From positions 22,182 through 86,181 of the forward strand of contig CAXTIG010000031.1 of assembly GCA_964244295.1 (NCBI GenBank): 64,000 nt of DNA, written 5' to 3'. Shown piece by piece: positions 1 through 9,900 of this stretch. Position numbers and translations under genes: made by a program. Positions within the stretch are counted from its first letter, which is position 1, and each line of letters begins with the position of its first letter. A model generated the notes under the pieces. That model searched no databases. It was not told the origin of the DNA and was given only the letters and a program-made list of their open reading frames with translations. The stretch is from JAJAZB01 sp964244295 (GTDB lineage Bacteria > Bacteroidota > Bacteroidia > Cytophagales > Spirosomataceae).

Positions 1-329
1 GCCCCGTAGGAACAGCCGGTGATGGGCAGGTTGTGTTTTTTTGAAAGCGTTCCGATTCGCTCCACGGCGTCGTCGTGCCGCAGGTTGACGGCCATCAATT
101 CGACACCGTCGATGCCCGTTTTTTCTAAATCGGCGAAGGCTTTTCCCAACTCCGGTGTCGCGTCCCAGTTGGGTGGAAAGGCGCTGGCGTAAACCCACAA
201 ATGGGCGCTGACTTTTACGTTGGTTGGTGCAACCCGTTCGGCGAAACTGCGGCTTCCCGTCAGCATCAAACCAGCCAACGCGGCGCTCGATTTTTCGAGA
301 AAACTTCGGCGGGATGAATGCGTGATCAT
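1..329 (-). CDS. Tat-exported sugar phosphate isomerase/epimerase-like TIM-barrel protein (3' part outside window)
   Basis: Translating the minus strand from the ATG at 327-329 gives an open frame of 109 codons that runs off the left edge. The N-terminus carries a twin-arginine motif (SRRSFLEK) followed by a hydrophobic stretch, so export by Tat is likely. The part after it (ELGKAFADLEKTGIDGVELM) looks like the first strand and helix of a xylose-isomerase-like TIM barrel, the family often annotated as sugar phosphate isomerase/epimerase. The gene lies 46 bases downstream of the Gfo/Idh oxidoreductase on the same strand, so all three minus-strand genes here probably form one operon. Such barrels commonly accompany Gfo/Idh enzymes and DUF1080 hydrolases in Bacteroidota. 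Only the first third of the protein is visible, so its active-site residues cannot be judged. Confidence 0.75.
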   Translation of the reverse strand, partial: MITHSSRRSFLEKSSAALAGLMLTGSRSFAERVAPTNVKVSAHLWVYASAFPPNWDATPELGKAFADLEKTGIDGVELMAVNLRHDDAVERIGTLSKKHNLPITGCSYG

Positions 330-375
330 GCCTGAGTAGGTTTTGCCGGCTTTGGTTTTTTAGAAACAGAAATAC

Positions 376-1740
376 CTACACATTCCACGGATTCCGGGCA
401 ATCGGCGCCGCCAGCAAGGCGTTGGCCGAGTTGTTGCCCACGAACAATTCCTTCTCCGGGTTCCAGGTCAGTTTTTCTTCCAACTGGCAGGCAATCAGGC
501 CGATTTGTGAAATCGAGATGTTCCGGTGCCCGATTTCGATGGGGGTGATGGTGGGTTTGTTCTGCTTGATGCTGGTGATAAAATCGCCCTTGTCCGAAAG
601 CAGCGTCGAGAAATCGAGTTCGCCTTTTTCGGGCTTGAGCGTCACCAGGGCCGGGTTGCTGGCCGTCGTGGTGCCGTTGTAGCCTTCCACCAAAACCCAG
701 CCTTCCGAGCCGGTGTATTTGATGCTTGGTTTGCTGGTGGGCGTTTGCTGGCAGGTCAGTTCGACCCCGTTGGCGTAGCGATACGTGACCTCAAAATTGA
801 TCATCGAATTCCACAGGCTTTTGGGAAATTCTCCCTTGCCGATTACCTCGACCGGCCCCGACTGTTCGGTATTGTTGGCCCACTGCGCCATGTCGAAATA
901 GTGCGCCCCCCAGTTGGCAATCATGCCCTGGGCGTAGGTGCTGATGCGCATCCAATTGGGGCGGCTTTTCAAATCGAAGGGCGTGTGGACGCGCTTGTCG
1001 GTGTAAGGCACGTAGGGGGCCGGCCCTAACCACATCTCGTAGTTCAATTCCTTTGGCACGGGCATATCCGTTTGAATCGGGACGGGGGTGGGGTCGGAGG
1101 GGAAAACGATGTCGATGCGTTGGAGTTTTCCGATGCGCCCGTTCCGAACCAACTCGACGGCGTGGTTGTGAATGCGCATCGAGCGAAACTCACTGTCGCT
1201 CCGGTTGATGATTCCGGCTTTTTTAATCGACTCCACCAATTCCCGCCCCTGCTGGACGCTCAAACTCAGCGGTTTTTCACAACTGAGGTGCTTTTTCGCC
1301 TTCGCCGCCAGGATGCCCATCGGCACGTGCCAGTGGTCGGGCGTGGAAATCATCACCGCGTCGATGTCCTTGCGGTTGAGGAGTTCCCGAAAATCGAGGT
1401 GCGTGGAACAGCCTTTAAAACGGCCCGTCGGCGACTGTTTGGCGTAGCGCTCATCGACCAGTTTCCGGGCTTGTTCCATCCGCCACGAATCCACGTCGCA
1501 CACGGCCACCACCTGCGCATCGGGCAGGTCGAGCAAGCCGGGCACGTTGGGGATATTCGCCCCCTGAAGATTCTGCCCGAACCCCTGCCGCCCGGTGCCA
1601 ATCATGCCGACCGTAATCCGGTCGGAGGGAGCCGGTACGCCGGCGCGTTTGTTTCCAAACACCGAGGCGGGTACAATCGTGGGAATGCCGAGGCTGACGC
1701 CCGCGAGGGTGGTTTTTTCCAAAAAAGCTCTGCGGTTCAT
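376..1740 (-). CDS. Gfo/Idh/MocA family oxidoreductase, Tat-exported
   Basis: A 454-residue NAD(P)-dependent sugar oxidoreductase. The N-terminus has a Tat motif (NRRAFLEK) and a hydrophobic stretch, so it probably acts in the periplasm. The Rossmann fold starts near residue 43 with GMIGTGRQG. The family motifs STPDHWH and CEKPLS (the EKP lysine) follow at roughly residues 130-158, and the C-terminal half is the GFO_IDH_MocA_C alpha/beta domain. Length is normal for exported members of the family. It is followed after 4 bases by... rather, it lies 4 bases downstream of the DUF1080 gene, which implies cotranscription and probably translational coupling. Exported Gfo/Idh proteins next to DUF1080 genes have been linked to 3-keto-glycoside metabolism, and that is the likely role here. 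The exact substrate cannot be read from sequence. Confidence 0.92.
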   Translation of the reverse strand: MNRRAFLEKTTLAGVSLGIPTIVPASVFGNKRAGVPAPSDRITVGMIGTGRQGFGQNLQGANIPNVPGLLDLPDAQVVAVCDVDSWRMEQARKLVDERYAKQSPTGRFKGCSTHLDFRELLNRKDIDAVMISTPDHWHVPMGILAAKAKKHLSCEKPLSLSVQQGRELVESIKKAGIINRSDSEFRSMRIHNHAVELVRNGRIGKLQRIDIVFPSDPTPVPIQTDMPVPKELNYEMWLGPAPYVPYTDKRVHTPFDLKSRPNWMRISTYAQGMIANWGAHYFDMAQWANNTEQSGPVEVIGKGEFPKSLWNSMINFEVTYRYANGVELTCQQTPTSKPSIKYTGSEGWVLVEGYNGTTTASNPALVTLKPEKGELDFSTLLSDKGDFITSIKQNKPTITPIEIGHRNISISQIGLIACQLEEKLTWNPEKELFVGNNSANALLAAPIARNPWNV

Positions 1741-1744
1741 GGGC

Positions 1745-2506
1745 TTAGAGGAGTTTGATTTTTAAGTTCCGAAACGCCACGTTGTGGCCGTGATCCTGTA
1801 ACAAAAGATGCCCTTCGGGAATGGTGGCAAACCCGGCGTAGTCCTTGAATTTGCTGTCGGCCACGCCCTGCCGGAAGGCGTCGGAGGCGCGGTCGGTTTC
1901 GAGCACTTTCGTGCCGTCGAGCCAGTGTTCGATGCGGGGGCCGCTGACGACGATTTTCGAGCGGTGCCACTCGTTGAGGCGTACATCGGGTTTTTGGGCG
2001 GGCAGCACGTCGTAAATCGAGGCGGTTTTCAGGTCGGCGGGCAGGTGCTGCTTGTTGTAGATGTAATCGGCGTCGTCGATGAGCTGGTACTCGTAGCCCG
2101 TTTGCGAACCCTGCGGTTTGGGTTGGCGCTCTTCGACAAAATACTTCACGCCGCTGTTGCCGCCCTTGCCGAGTTTCCAGTCGAAGACCAACTCGAAATT
2201 CCGGTATTTGCTGAGCGTCACGATGTCGCCCGCGTCGCCGGCTTCGGCTCCGGCGCTGTGGTGGCCGCGCAGTTCGCCCTCCTCCACCTTCCAACCCCGC
2301 GTCGGGAACGTTTCGGCGTATGCCCCCCGCCAACCGCTGGTGGTTTTGCCGTCGAAGAGCAGTTGCCAGCCCGCCTTGCGCTCGGCCGCCGTGAGCGAGT
2401 TAGCGGTTTGGCCCTGGCCGGTCAGCGTCAGGAAAAAGGCGAATGTGGTCGCTACGGACTTTAGTCCGTAGGCTGACCGAAGGAACAGGGCGAGGCGTTG
2501 GGGCAT
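1745..2506 (-). CDS. DUF1080 (3-keto-disaccharide hydrolase) domain protein
   Basis: A 253-residue secreted protein. It has a signal peptide (about residues 1-33, ending near GQGQTANS) and one DUF1080 concanavalin-like domain that begins with the typical WQLLFDGKTTSGWRG and includes FELVFDWKLGKGGNSGV and a late GHLLLQDHGHNVAFRNLKIK. DUF1080 proteins are now known to include 3-keto-glycoside hydrolases, which cleave glycosides first oxidised by Gfo/Idh enzymes. That fits the next gene 4 bases downstream. The ATG at 2504-2506 directly precedes the signal peptide, so this start is preferred. It is the first gene of the minus-strand operon and is divergent from the AraC regulator, which is its most likely controller. 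Assignment to the family is firm; the substrate is unknown. Confidence 0.9.
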   Translation of the reverse strand: MPQRLALFLRSAYGLKSVATTFAFFLTLTGQGQTANSLTAAERKAGWQLLFDGKTTSGWRGAYAETFPTRGWKVEEGELRGHHSAGAEAGDAGDIVTLSKYRNFELVFDWKLGKGGNSGVKYFVEERQPKPQGSQTGYEYQLIDDADYIYNKQHLPADLKTASIYDVLPAQKPDVRLNEWHRSKIVVSGPRIEHWLDGTKVLETDRASDAFRQGVADSKFKDYAGFATIPEGHLLLQDHGHNVAFRNLKIKLL

Positions 2507-2528
2507 GGGGAAAGGGTCGGTTTTTCAG

Positions 2529-2635
2529 AAGGTGTCACGCTGATGGTCACGCTGAGCGGAGTCGAAGCGCGGCGGCGTGGCGACGGTGACGTAGCGCTTC
2601 GACTCCGCTCAGCGTGACAATCAGCGTGACACCTT
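2529..2635. repeat. Inverted repeat, family B (GTCACGCTGAGCGGAG type)
   Basis: Two long arms of about 42 bases face each other. The left arm starts AAGGTGTCACGCTGAT and continues GGTCACGCTGAGCGGAGTCG; the right arm is close to its reverse complement and ends ATCAGCGTGACACCTT. The element sits between the divergent DUF1080 and AraC genes, 23 bases upstream of the DUF1080 start. The core also occurs at 52909-52936. It is probably an interspersed palindromic (REP-type) element rather than an operator, since the core recurs in an unrelated place. Confidence 0.75.
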
Positions 2636-2766
2636 CGATTCCAATTTTTTCGACACCCCAAAATTCCGCCCTCCCTCGGCATTTTTTTACGAATCAATTT
2701 GCAAAAAGTGTCGTAAAATTTGCCAATTCGTAGCGGAAGATCCTTTTTCCGGCAAATTCAGCCCCC

Positions 2767-3636
2767 ATGCGTCCTAACCGACTCGCCGTTCCGCACAGCG
2801 AAAGCCATTCCTTCGACCTCCGGCAGGAGCGCCTGCCGTATTTCAGCAATCCTTGGCATTTTCACCCCGAACTCGAATTAAATTTCGTCGTCAGCAGCAC
2901 CGGCACGCGCTTCATCGGCAACCGGGTGGAGCGTTTCGGAGGTGGGGAAATCGTGTTGCTGGGGCCAAACCTGCCGCATTACTGGAAAAACGACGCGGCG
3001 TTTTACCACCCCGAAAGCCCCCAAGCGGCGGAGGCCATCGTGGTTCGGTTCGCGGATGATTTTGTCGGAAAACCCTTCCTGCACCTGCCCGAAAGCCGGG
3101 CGTTCCGGGATTTGCGCCACCGGGCCAGTGGGGGGCTGCACCTGCTCGAACCCCTGCGGTCGGCGGTGGCCGAGCGGATGCAGGCCCTGCTGCTGCTCGA
3201 AGGCTGGGGGCAATTGCACGCCTTGCTGGGCCTGCTGGGCCTGATTGCCGAGTCGGAGGCCGTCGAGGTGATTTCACCGGGTTATGTGCCCAGCCCGCTG
3301 CTGACCCGCCCCGACGAGCGCCTCAACCGGGTGATGGCCCACCTGATGGCGCACTTCACCGAACCCGTGTCGCTGGGCGCGGTGGCGAGTCTGGCCCACC
3401 TCAACGAAGCCGCGTTTTGCCGCTACTTCAAAACCCGCACCGGCCAAACCCTCACCCAGTTCGTGACCGACCTGCGCCTGCGCTACGCCGCCGATTTACT
3501 GCAAAAAGGCGAGGAGAGCGTCACGCAGGTGGGCTTTCAGGCCGGTTTTGAAAGTGTTTCGCACTTCATTCAGGTGTTCAAAAAAAAGCACGGGCAAACG
3601 CCGGTGGCGTACCGGCGGGAGCCGGGATTGACGTAA
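2767..3636 (+). CDS. AraC family transcriptional regulator
   Basis: A 289-residue cytoplasmic regulator. Residues about 1-130 form a cupin-like ligand-binding domain (FHPELELNFV, then a GGGEIVLLGPNLPHYW loop typical of sugar-responsive AraC proteins). Residues about 185-285 form the two helix-turn-helix AraC DNA-binding domain (SLGAVASLAHLNEAAFCRYF, and GFQAGFESVSHFIQVFKKK followed by GQTPVAYR). Length is standard. It is divergent from the DUF1080/Gfo-Idh/TIM-barrel operon and separated from it by 260 bases that contain a long inverted repeat, so it probably controls that operon in response to a sugar. No clear Bacteroidota promoter was found upstream: TAAAATTTG at 2714-2722 has one base too many between TA and TTTG. 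Confidence 0.93.
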   Translation: MRPNRLAVPHSESHSFDLRQERLPYFSNPWHFHPELELNFVVSSTGTRFIGNRVERFGGGEIVLLGPNLPHYWKNDAAFYHPESPQAAEAIVVRFADDFVGKPFLHLPESRAFRDLRHRASGGLHLLEPLRSAVAERMQALLLLEGWGQLHALLGLLGLIAESEAVEVISPGYVPSPLLTRPDERLNRVMAHLMAHFTEPVSLGAVASLAHLNEAAFCRYFKTRTGQTLTQFVTDLRLRYAADLLQKGEESVTQVGFQAGFESVSHFIQVFKKKHGQTPVAYRREPGLT

Positions 3637-3683
3637 GCTGGACTCAAAGGTGTTTTCTTCCGCTTTCGGAAAAAAAACAGGCC

Positions 3684-3786
3684 TGTCATCCCGACGTAGG
3701 AGGGATCTTGTTGGGGATATCAGGTCGGTTACCAATAGCCAATGTTCTTGTTCACCCAACGAGATCCCTCCTGCGTCGGGATGACA
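3684..3786. repeat. Inverted repeat, family A copy 1 (TGTCATCCCGACG type)
   Basis: Arms of about 32 bases: the left begins TGTCATCCCGACGTAGGAGG and the right ends with the matching CCTCCTGCGTCGGGATGACA. They enclose a loop of about 38 bases. Three more copies lie at 27867-27984, 33128-33233 and 57640-57742. It lies between the convergent AraC gene and the giant adhesin gene and could act as a bidirectional terminator, but its spread suggests a REP or MITE-like element. The rest of the 3637-3996 gap holds this element and the family C repeat; no gene is seen. Confidence 0.85.
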
Positions 3787-3898
3787 ACAGGATGCCCAAA
3801 CTGACAACCAGGAAAACACAGAAAAACCGCCTCGTAAAACGAAGCGGCTTTCTCGGTCACCCTATCACCCCTCCCCGAAAGAAGAGGGGATGCTTTTG

Positions 3899-3999
3899 GG
3901 AGAGTAGAGAGGATAGCGTAGAGAGAATAGAGAAATGCACCGTGGCGGCGAGCCGCCTGTCTTTTCTCTATCCTCTTTCCACTATCCACTATCCTCTCA
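3899..3999. repeat. Inverted repeat, family C copy 1 (purine-rich GAGGATAG type), overlapping the giant gene's stop
   Basis: The left arm (3899-3935) is purine-rich with AGAGTAGAGAGGATAG. The right arm (3962-3999) is the imperfect complement, with TTTTCTCTATCCTC and TATCCTCTCA. A small GC hairpin (GGCGGCGAGCCGCC) sits in the loop. The right arm includes the stop codon of the giant adhesin gene (TCA at 3997-3999 on the plus strand). Related copies lie at 44593-44678 and 49877-49998, also at minus-strand gene ends. It could act as a 3' mRNA structure. Confidence 0.75.
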
Positions 4000-6900
4000 T
4001 CGCATTATCGTCAGATACTGCGCCAACCGGCGGCCGTCGCTGAGCTGCACCACGTAGTAGTAGGTGCCGTCGGGGAGGTTCGCGCCGAAGGCGGCACCCC
4101 GGTTCGATTTGCCGTCCCAGTCGTTCTGGTAGTCTTCGCTGCCGTACACCAGTTGGCCCCAGCGGTTGAAGATTTGCAGGTGCAGGATGGTGCCCGCCGG
4201 GTGACGAATCACGTAGCGGTCGTTGACGCCGTCGCCGTTGGGCGAGAAGCCTTCGGGGATGAACAGCGCCCCGTCGTTGCCGGGCAGGGTTAGTTCGGTG
4301 GCCCGGTCTTCGCCGGGGTCAGAGGCCGAACCGCTCGAATCGGGGTCGGTCACGAAGCCGCTCATCGAAGCGTCGCTGAAGACCCGCAGGCTGTCGTCGC
4401 CGTAGGCCGAAGCCAGGGCCGAGTTGAGGAAGGTCACGGCGGCGCTGCTGTCGTTGCGGACGTTCACCACGAAACTCAGCGTGGCTTTTGCTTTCGCGGG
4501 CAGGCCGTTGCCTTCACCCAGCAGGCGGGTGTCGGTGGTGCCGTTGAAATCCGGGTTCACCGTCAGGCCCACCGGGCCGCTCACTTCGGGACCGCGAACC
4601 AGTCGGAAGGCCGCGTGGCCGAAGGCCGCCGTCAGCGAATCGCTCACCTGGGCTTGTTTCAGGGCGTACTCACTCAGGTTTTCGAGCGTCAGCGCGTAGG
4701 TCACGTCGTAGCTGCCATCGGCTTGTTTCAGCGTATCCGTCACGGCCATCGCGAGGCCCAGCGCCCCCCGGAAGGGCAGCGTGTTGAGCGTCACCGGCGT
4801 GGGCTGGCTGTTGTTGCCGGGGTCGCCGTCGGCGTCGGGGTCGATGTCGGTCCCGTCGGTCGAGGCGTCGGTCAGCAGGGCGTTGTCTTTGCCCCGCGCC
4901 GAGCCGTAGGCCGTGTTGGTGAAGGTCGTCGCCGAGCAGAACCGGAAGTTGACTTTCACCGAGAAACTAATCGTGTGGCTCGCGCCGGGGGCCAGTTTGC
5001 TCGAAGCCGCCACCAGCAGCAGCGTATCGGCGTTGCGACCCGTGAACCCGGAGTTGGGCGTGAGCGTGCCGTTGGTCGAAACCGGGATGACCGGGTCGAG
5101 AATCAACGCCCCGTAGCCGAACGTCCGCCAGAGGTTGTCGCTCACCTGCACCTGCCGGAGCGTGTCACTGCCCAGGTTGCGGGCCGTTATCACGTAGGCG
5201 ATGCGGTAAATGCCGTCCTCCACTTTTTCGACCGAAGCCACGCGCTTGCTCAAACCGAGGCGTTGGCTCGGCGGCTGGCAGGTCGGGTCTACCGTGACCA
5301 GCACCGAGTCGCAGGTGATGGCCGGGCAGGTGCCGACTTGACAGGCAGCGGTGTAGTAGGTGGTCACGGTCGGTTTCACCGTGATGCTCGCGCCCATCCG
5401 GGGCGGTACCGTGTTCCAGGTAATCACGCCCTGGCAGCCGCTGGCGGTCAGCGTGGTGCTGTCGCCGAGGCAGATGCGCGGTTTGCTCACCGTAATCGTG
5501 GGCTTGCTCGGCACCACGACCGTCACCGTGAAGGCCACCGAGGTGATGGGCGGACAAGTGCCCACGCCGCTGCACGTGGCCGTGTAGCTGGTGGTGGCAA
5601 TCGGTGTGACTGTGATGCTCGCGCCGGTTTGTACGGGGTTGGTGTTCCAGGTCACGGTGCCGAGGCAACCCGTGGCCGTGAGCACGACCGACTGCCCGTA
5701 GCAGATGGTCGGTTGCTGGCAGGAAATCACCGGCACCGGCGGACAGGCCACTTTCACCGTCGCCCGGCCTACGTTGTTGGTCGTGTCCGGGTCGGGCGTG
5801 GTGCTGGTTGCTCTGGCGATGTTCTCGATGTCGCCCGAACCCGTTACCGTGGCGCGGAAGAAAATCGTGGTCGCGTTGCCGTTGACCAGGCTGTCCAGAT
5901 TCACCGTGAGCACGTTGCCGCTGCGAACGATGTTCGCGTCGCCGTCGAGGTAGGTCAATCCGGCGGGCAGCGCGTCGCGGACTTGAATGCCGCGCGCCGT
6001 GGTCGGGCCGTTGTTGGTCAGCGTCAGCGTGTAGGCGACGGTCTGGCCGACGGCGGCGGTGCCGGGGCTGACGGTTTTGGTCAGCACCAGGTCGGCTTTT
6101 TGACCGACGACGGTGATGCTGGAGGCATCATCCTCGCCGTTGTCGAAGCCGTTGCCCGGCTTGCTGTCGGGGTCGTACTCGAACACGTCCGCTACTTGCG
6201 CTTTGTTTAGAATCGGAACGCCTGCCGTGGTGACTTTCGCCACGAAGCTGAACGTTTTGCTGCCGCCCGCCGCAATCTGGGCCACGCCGCCGTAGAGCGA
6301 ATCCCCGGCGAAGGTCAGGTCGGGCGAGGAGACGAATTGCAGCCCGGCGGGGAGTTTGTCCACCACCTTCACGAAGCGGGCGGCGGCGGGACCGGCGTTC
6401 GAGACGACCAGGCGGTAGGTCACGTTGCTGCCCACGTTGGGTTGTTTGTTGCTCACGAGTTTCCGCAAACTCAGGTCGGACACGGGGCCATTGAGGTCGG
6501 TGCTGTCGGCGTCGTCTTCAAAATTGCCGTAGCCGTTGCCAGGCTGGCTGTCCGGGTCGTACTCGCGGGCTTCGGCCACTTCGGCGAAGTTGACGATGCG
6601 CTGCGCGGTTTTGACGCGGGTTTTAAACGTCAGCACCGTCGTGGTGCCCGGCAGAATCGAATCCAGCCGCGCCACGAGTAAGCCGCCGGTGAGTTCAAAG
6701 TCGTTGGACGACAGGAACTGCAAGCCCGTCGGCAGCGGGTCGCGCACCAGCACGTCGTGGGCGGTATTCGGCCCGGCGTTGGTCACGCGGATGCTCCAGT
6801 TGACGTTGGTGCCCACGAGCGGCTGGCGGTTGTCCACCACCTTGACGAGGCTGAGGTCGGCCACGCCGCAGTTGACGGACACGCTGGCTTCGTCGTTTTC

Positions 6901-9900
6901 GCCGTTGTCGGTGCCGTTACCCGGCGTCGAGTTCGGGTCGGCCACGTCCGAGCCGGTGATTTCGGCGCGGTTGGTGAGGCAGCCGCCTTTGGTCAGTTTG
7001 GCGGTAAACCGCAGCGTGTCGCTTTCGCCCGGCGCGAGGCTCGCGATTTCGGCGGTCACGGTGCCTTTGTTGTTCACAAAATCATCCCCGTCTTCAAACA
7101 GCAGCCCGGCGGGCAACACGTCTTTCAGGGTCACGTTGTTCGCGGTGGCGGGTCCGGCGTTTTTCACGATAATCGAGAAAGTCAGCGTTTCGCCCACGGC
7201 GGCCTGGTGCTTGTCCACCAGTTTCTGGAGACTCAAATCCGCCGAGCGGACGCAGACCTGTACGCTGTCCGTGTCGTCCTGCCGGGGGTTGAAGCCGTTC
7301 CCTGGCTGGCTGTCCGGGTCGTACTCGGTCACCCGCAGGATTTCGGCCCGGTTGAGCAGGCAGCCCGTCTTGGTCACTTTCACGCGGTAAATCAGCTTCA
7401 GGCTGTCCCCGGCGGGCAGGTCGAGCGGAGCCGGGTTGCGCAGCACGCCGCTGGCGTGGTTGAAGTCGAGACTTTCGATGAATTTCAGGCCATCGGGCAG
7501 CAGGTCGCGCACCACGATGTTGGTCGCTTCGTCGGGGCCTTTGTTCACCACCGTAATCGTGAAGTCGAGCCTATCACCCAAATCCGGCGTCTGGTCGCTC
7601 ACCGTTTTGCGCAGTTCGAGGTCGGCTTGCTTGCCGTTCACCACCACGCCGCCTTCGTCGTCTTCCCCGTTTTCGACGCCGTTACCGGGCGTGCTGTCGG
7701 GGTCGTACTGGTCGGCTTTGCTCACTTCGGCGCGGTTGATGACCATGCCGTTGGTCAGCAGACGGGCCACGAAAGTCAGCGGCACGTCCTGGGCGGGGGT
7801 GATGCGGTTGATTTTCGCCGTCAACACGTTGCCCACGAGGGTAAAGTCGTCGGACGACACGAATTGCAGCCCGGCGGGTAGCACGTCTTTCACCTCCACG
7901 TTGGTGGCCGGGTCGGGGCCGGAGTTGGTCACGGTCACGGTGTAGGTGACGGTCGTGCCTTTGGCCGCCTGGTTGTGGTCCACCGTTTTGCGCAGGCTCA
8001 GGTCGGATACCGAGGGCATCAGGTGGGCGTCGCTGGCGTCGTCTTCGCCGTTTTCGGTGCCGTTATTGGGCTGCGAATCGGGGTCGAACTGGTCGGCCTG
8101 GCTGATTTCCGCTTTGTTGAAAATCGTCCCGGCGATGAGGTCGCCGCCCAGACCGTTCACCCTGGTTTTGATGTACAGTTTCACCGACTGACCCACTTTG
8201 ATGCTGTCAATCAGGCGGCTGGTCGCCACGTTGCCGACCGGCGGGGTCGGGAAATCCGGCGTGGCGACGTACTCCAGGCCGTTGGGCAGGAAGTCTTTCA
8301 CCCGGATGTTGGTCGCCGTGGCCGGGCCGCTGTTGCGCACCTCCAACTGGAAGGGCACGATGTCGCCCAGCACCGGCATGGAGGCGTAGCCGTACACGGT
8401 TTTGGTCAGACTCAAATCTGCCTGTTCGCCGTTGAGCACCACGATGCCGATGTCGTCCTGGCCGTCTTTGGTGCCGGTGTTCGGCTGGCTGTCCACGTCG
8501 CGCTGGTCAGCAGCGACGATTTCGGCTTTGTTCACGATCCGGCCCGGCAGCGTCACTTTGGCCCGGAGGCGCAGCGTGTCGGTTTTTCCGGGCAAAATCT
8601 GCGGAATCGTGTCGCTGAACAGCACCCCACCGAGTTCGGCGAAGTCGGTCGAGGCCACGAACAGCAGGCCAGCGGGCAGGATGTCTTTCACCACCACGTG
8701 GGTGGCGGTGTCCGGCCCGGCGTTGGCAACGACGAAACTGAACGTCACGGTTTCACCCACGTTCGGGGCGAGTTTGGAAGCGAGTTTTTGCAAACTCAAA
8801 TCCACCGTCTGCACCCGGATGGTGGCCGTGTCGCGGTCGTTGCCGGGGTCGGTGTCGTTCTGGTCGAGGCCCGTGATGCGGACGATGTTCGGAATCACGC
8901 CGGTCTTCGTCACGTTGGCGATGAACGTAAACGTCGCGCCCGAACCCACGCCCAACCGGCCAATCGTGGCCGTGAGCGTGCCGCCGGTATTCGTCAGGTC
9001 GTCGGAGTAGACGAATTTCAACCCGACGGGCAGCACGTCGCGAATCTGGACGTTAGTCGCGTCGGCGGGGCCGTTGTTGGTCACGTCGAGCGTGTAGGTC
9101 ACTTCGTCACCCAGGTTAGGCGTGGGGTTAGAAACCGTTTTCACGATCTGCAAGTCCACCAGTTCACCGCCCAGAATCGCTTTCGCTTCGTCGTCTTCGC
9201 CGTTGTCCACGCCGTTGCCGGGGCGGCTATCCGGGTCTTCCTGGTCGGAGGCCGCGATTTGGGCTTTGTTGACGATGACCGTGTCTTTCAGCACAATCGC
9301 CTTGAAGGTCAGCGTCCGCTGATCCCCGGCTTGCAGGAAACCGATGCTCGCCGAGAGCGTTCCGGCGGTATTCGTAAAGTCGTCCGACTTGCTGAATTTC
9401 AGGTAAGCGGGCAGCACGTCTTCCACGCGGATGTTCGTCGCGGCGTCGGGGCCGTCGTTGGTCACGGTCAGCGAGTAGGTCACTTCGCTGTCTTTCAGCG
9501 CCTTGCCGGGGTTCACGGTTTTCCGCAAACTCAGGTCGGCCACGGCGCTCACGATGTTCACGCTGTCCTGGTCGTCTTCGCCGTTGTCGAACCCGTTGTT
9601 CGGCTCCGAATCCGGGTCGAACTGGTCGGCGGCCACCACCTGGGCGAAGTTGGTCACCAGCCCTTTCCGGGTCAGGCGAACCTTGAACTGCGCCCGGCGG
9701 GTTTCGCCGGTTGGGATGGCGGGCAGGCTGGCGGTCAGCACGCTCCCGCTCACGCTGAAGTCGATGGGGTTGACGAGTTGCAGCCCGGCGGGCAGCACGT
9801 CGCGCACCCGCACCCCGGTGGCCGGGTTCGGCCCGGCGTTGTACACCTCCACGGTGTAGGTGAGCGTGTCGAAGACGTTGGGAGCGGGCGGCTGAGCCTG

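Noticed and set aside
2698..2722. AraC promoter TTTG/TAAAATTTG
   Set aside because: The TA-to-TTTG gap is three bases rather than two, and the upstream TTTG is only 12 bases away.
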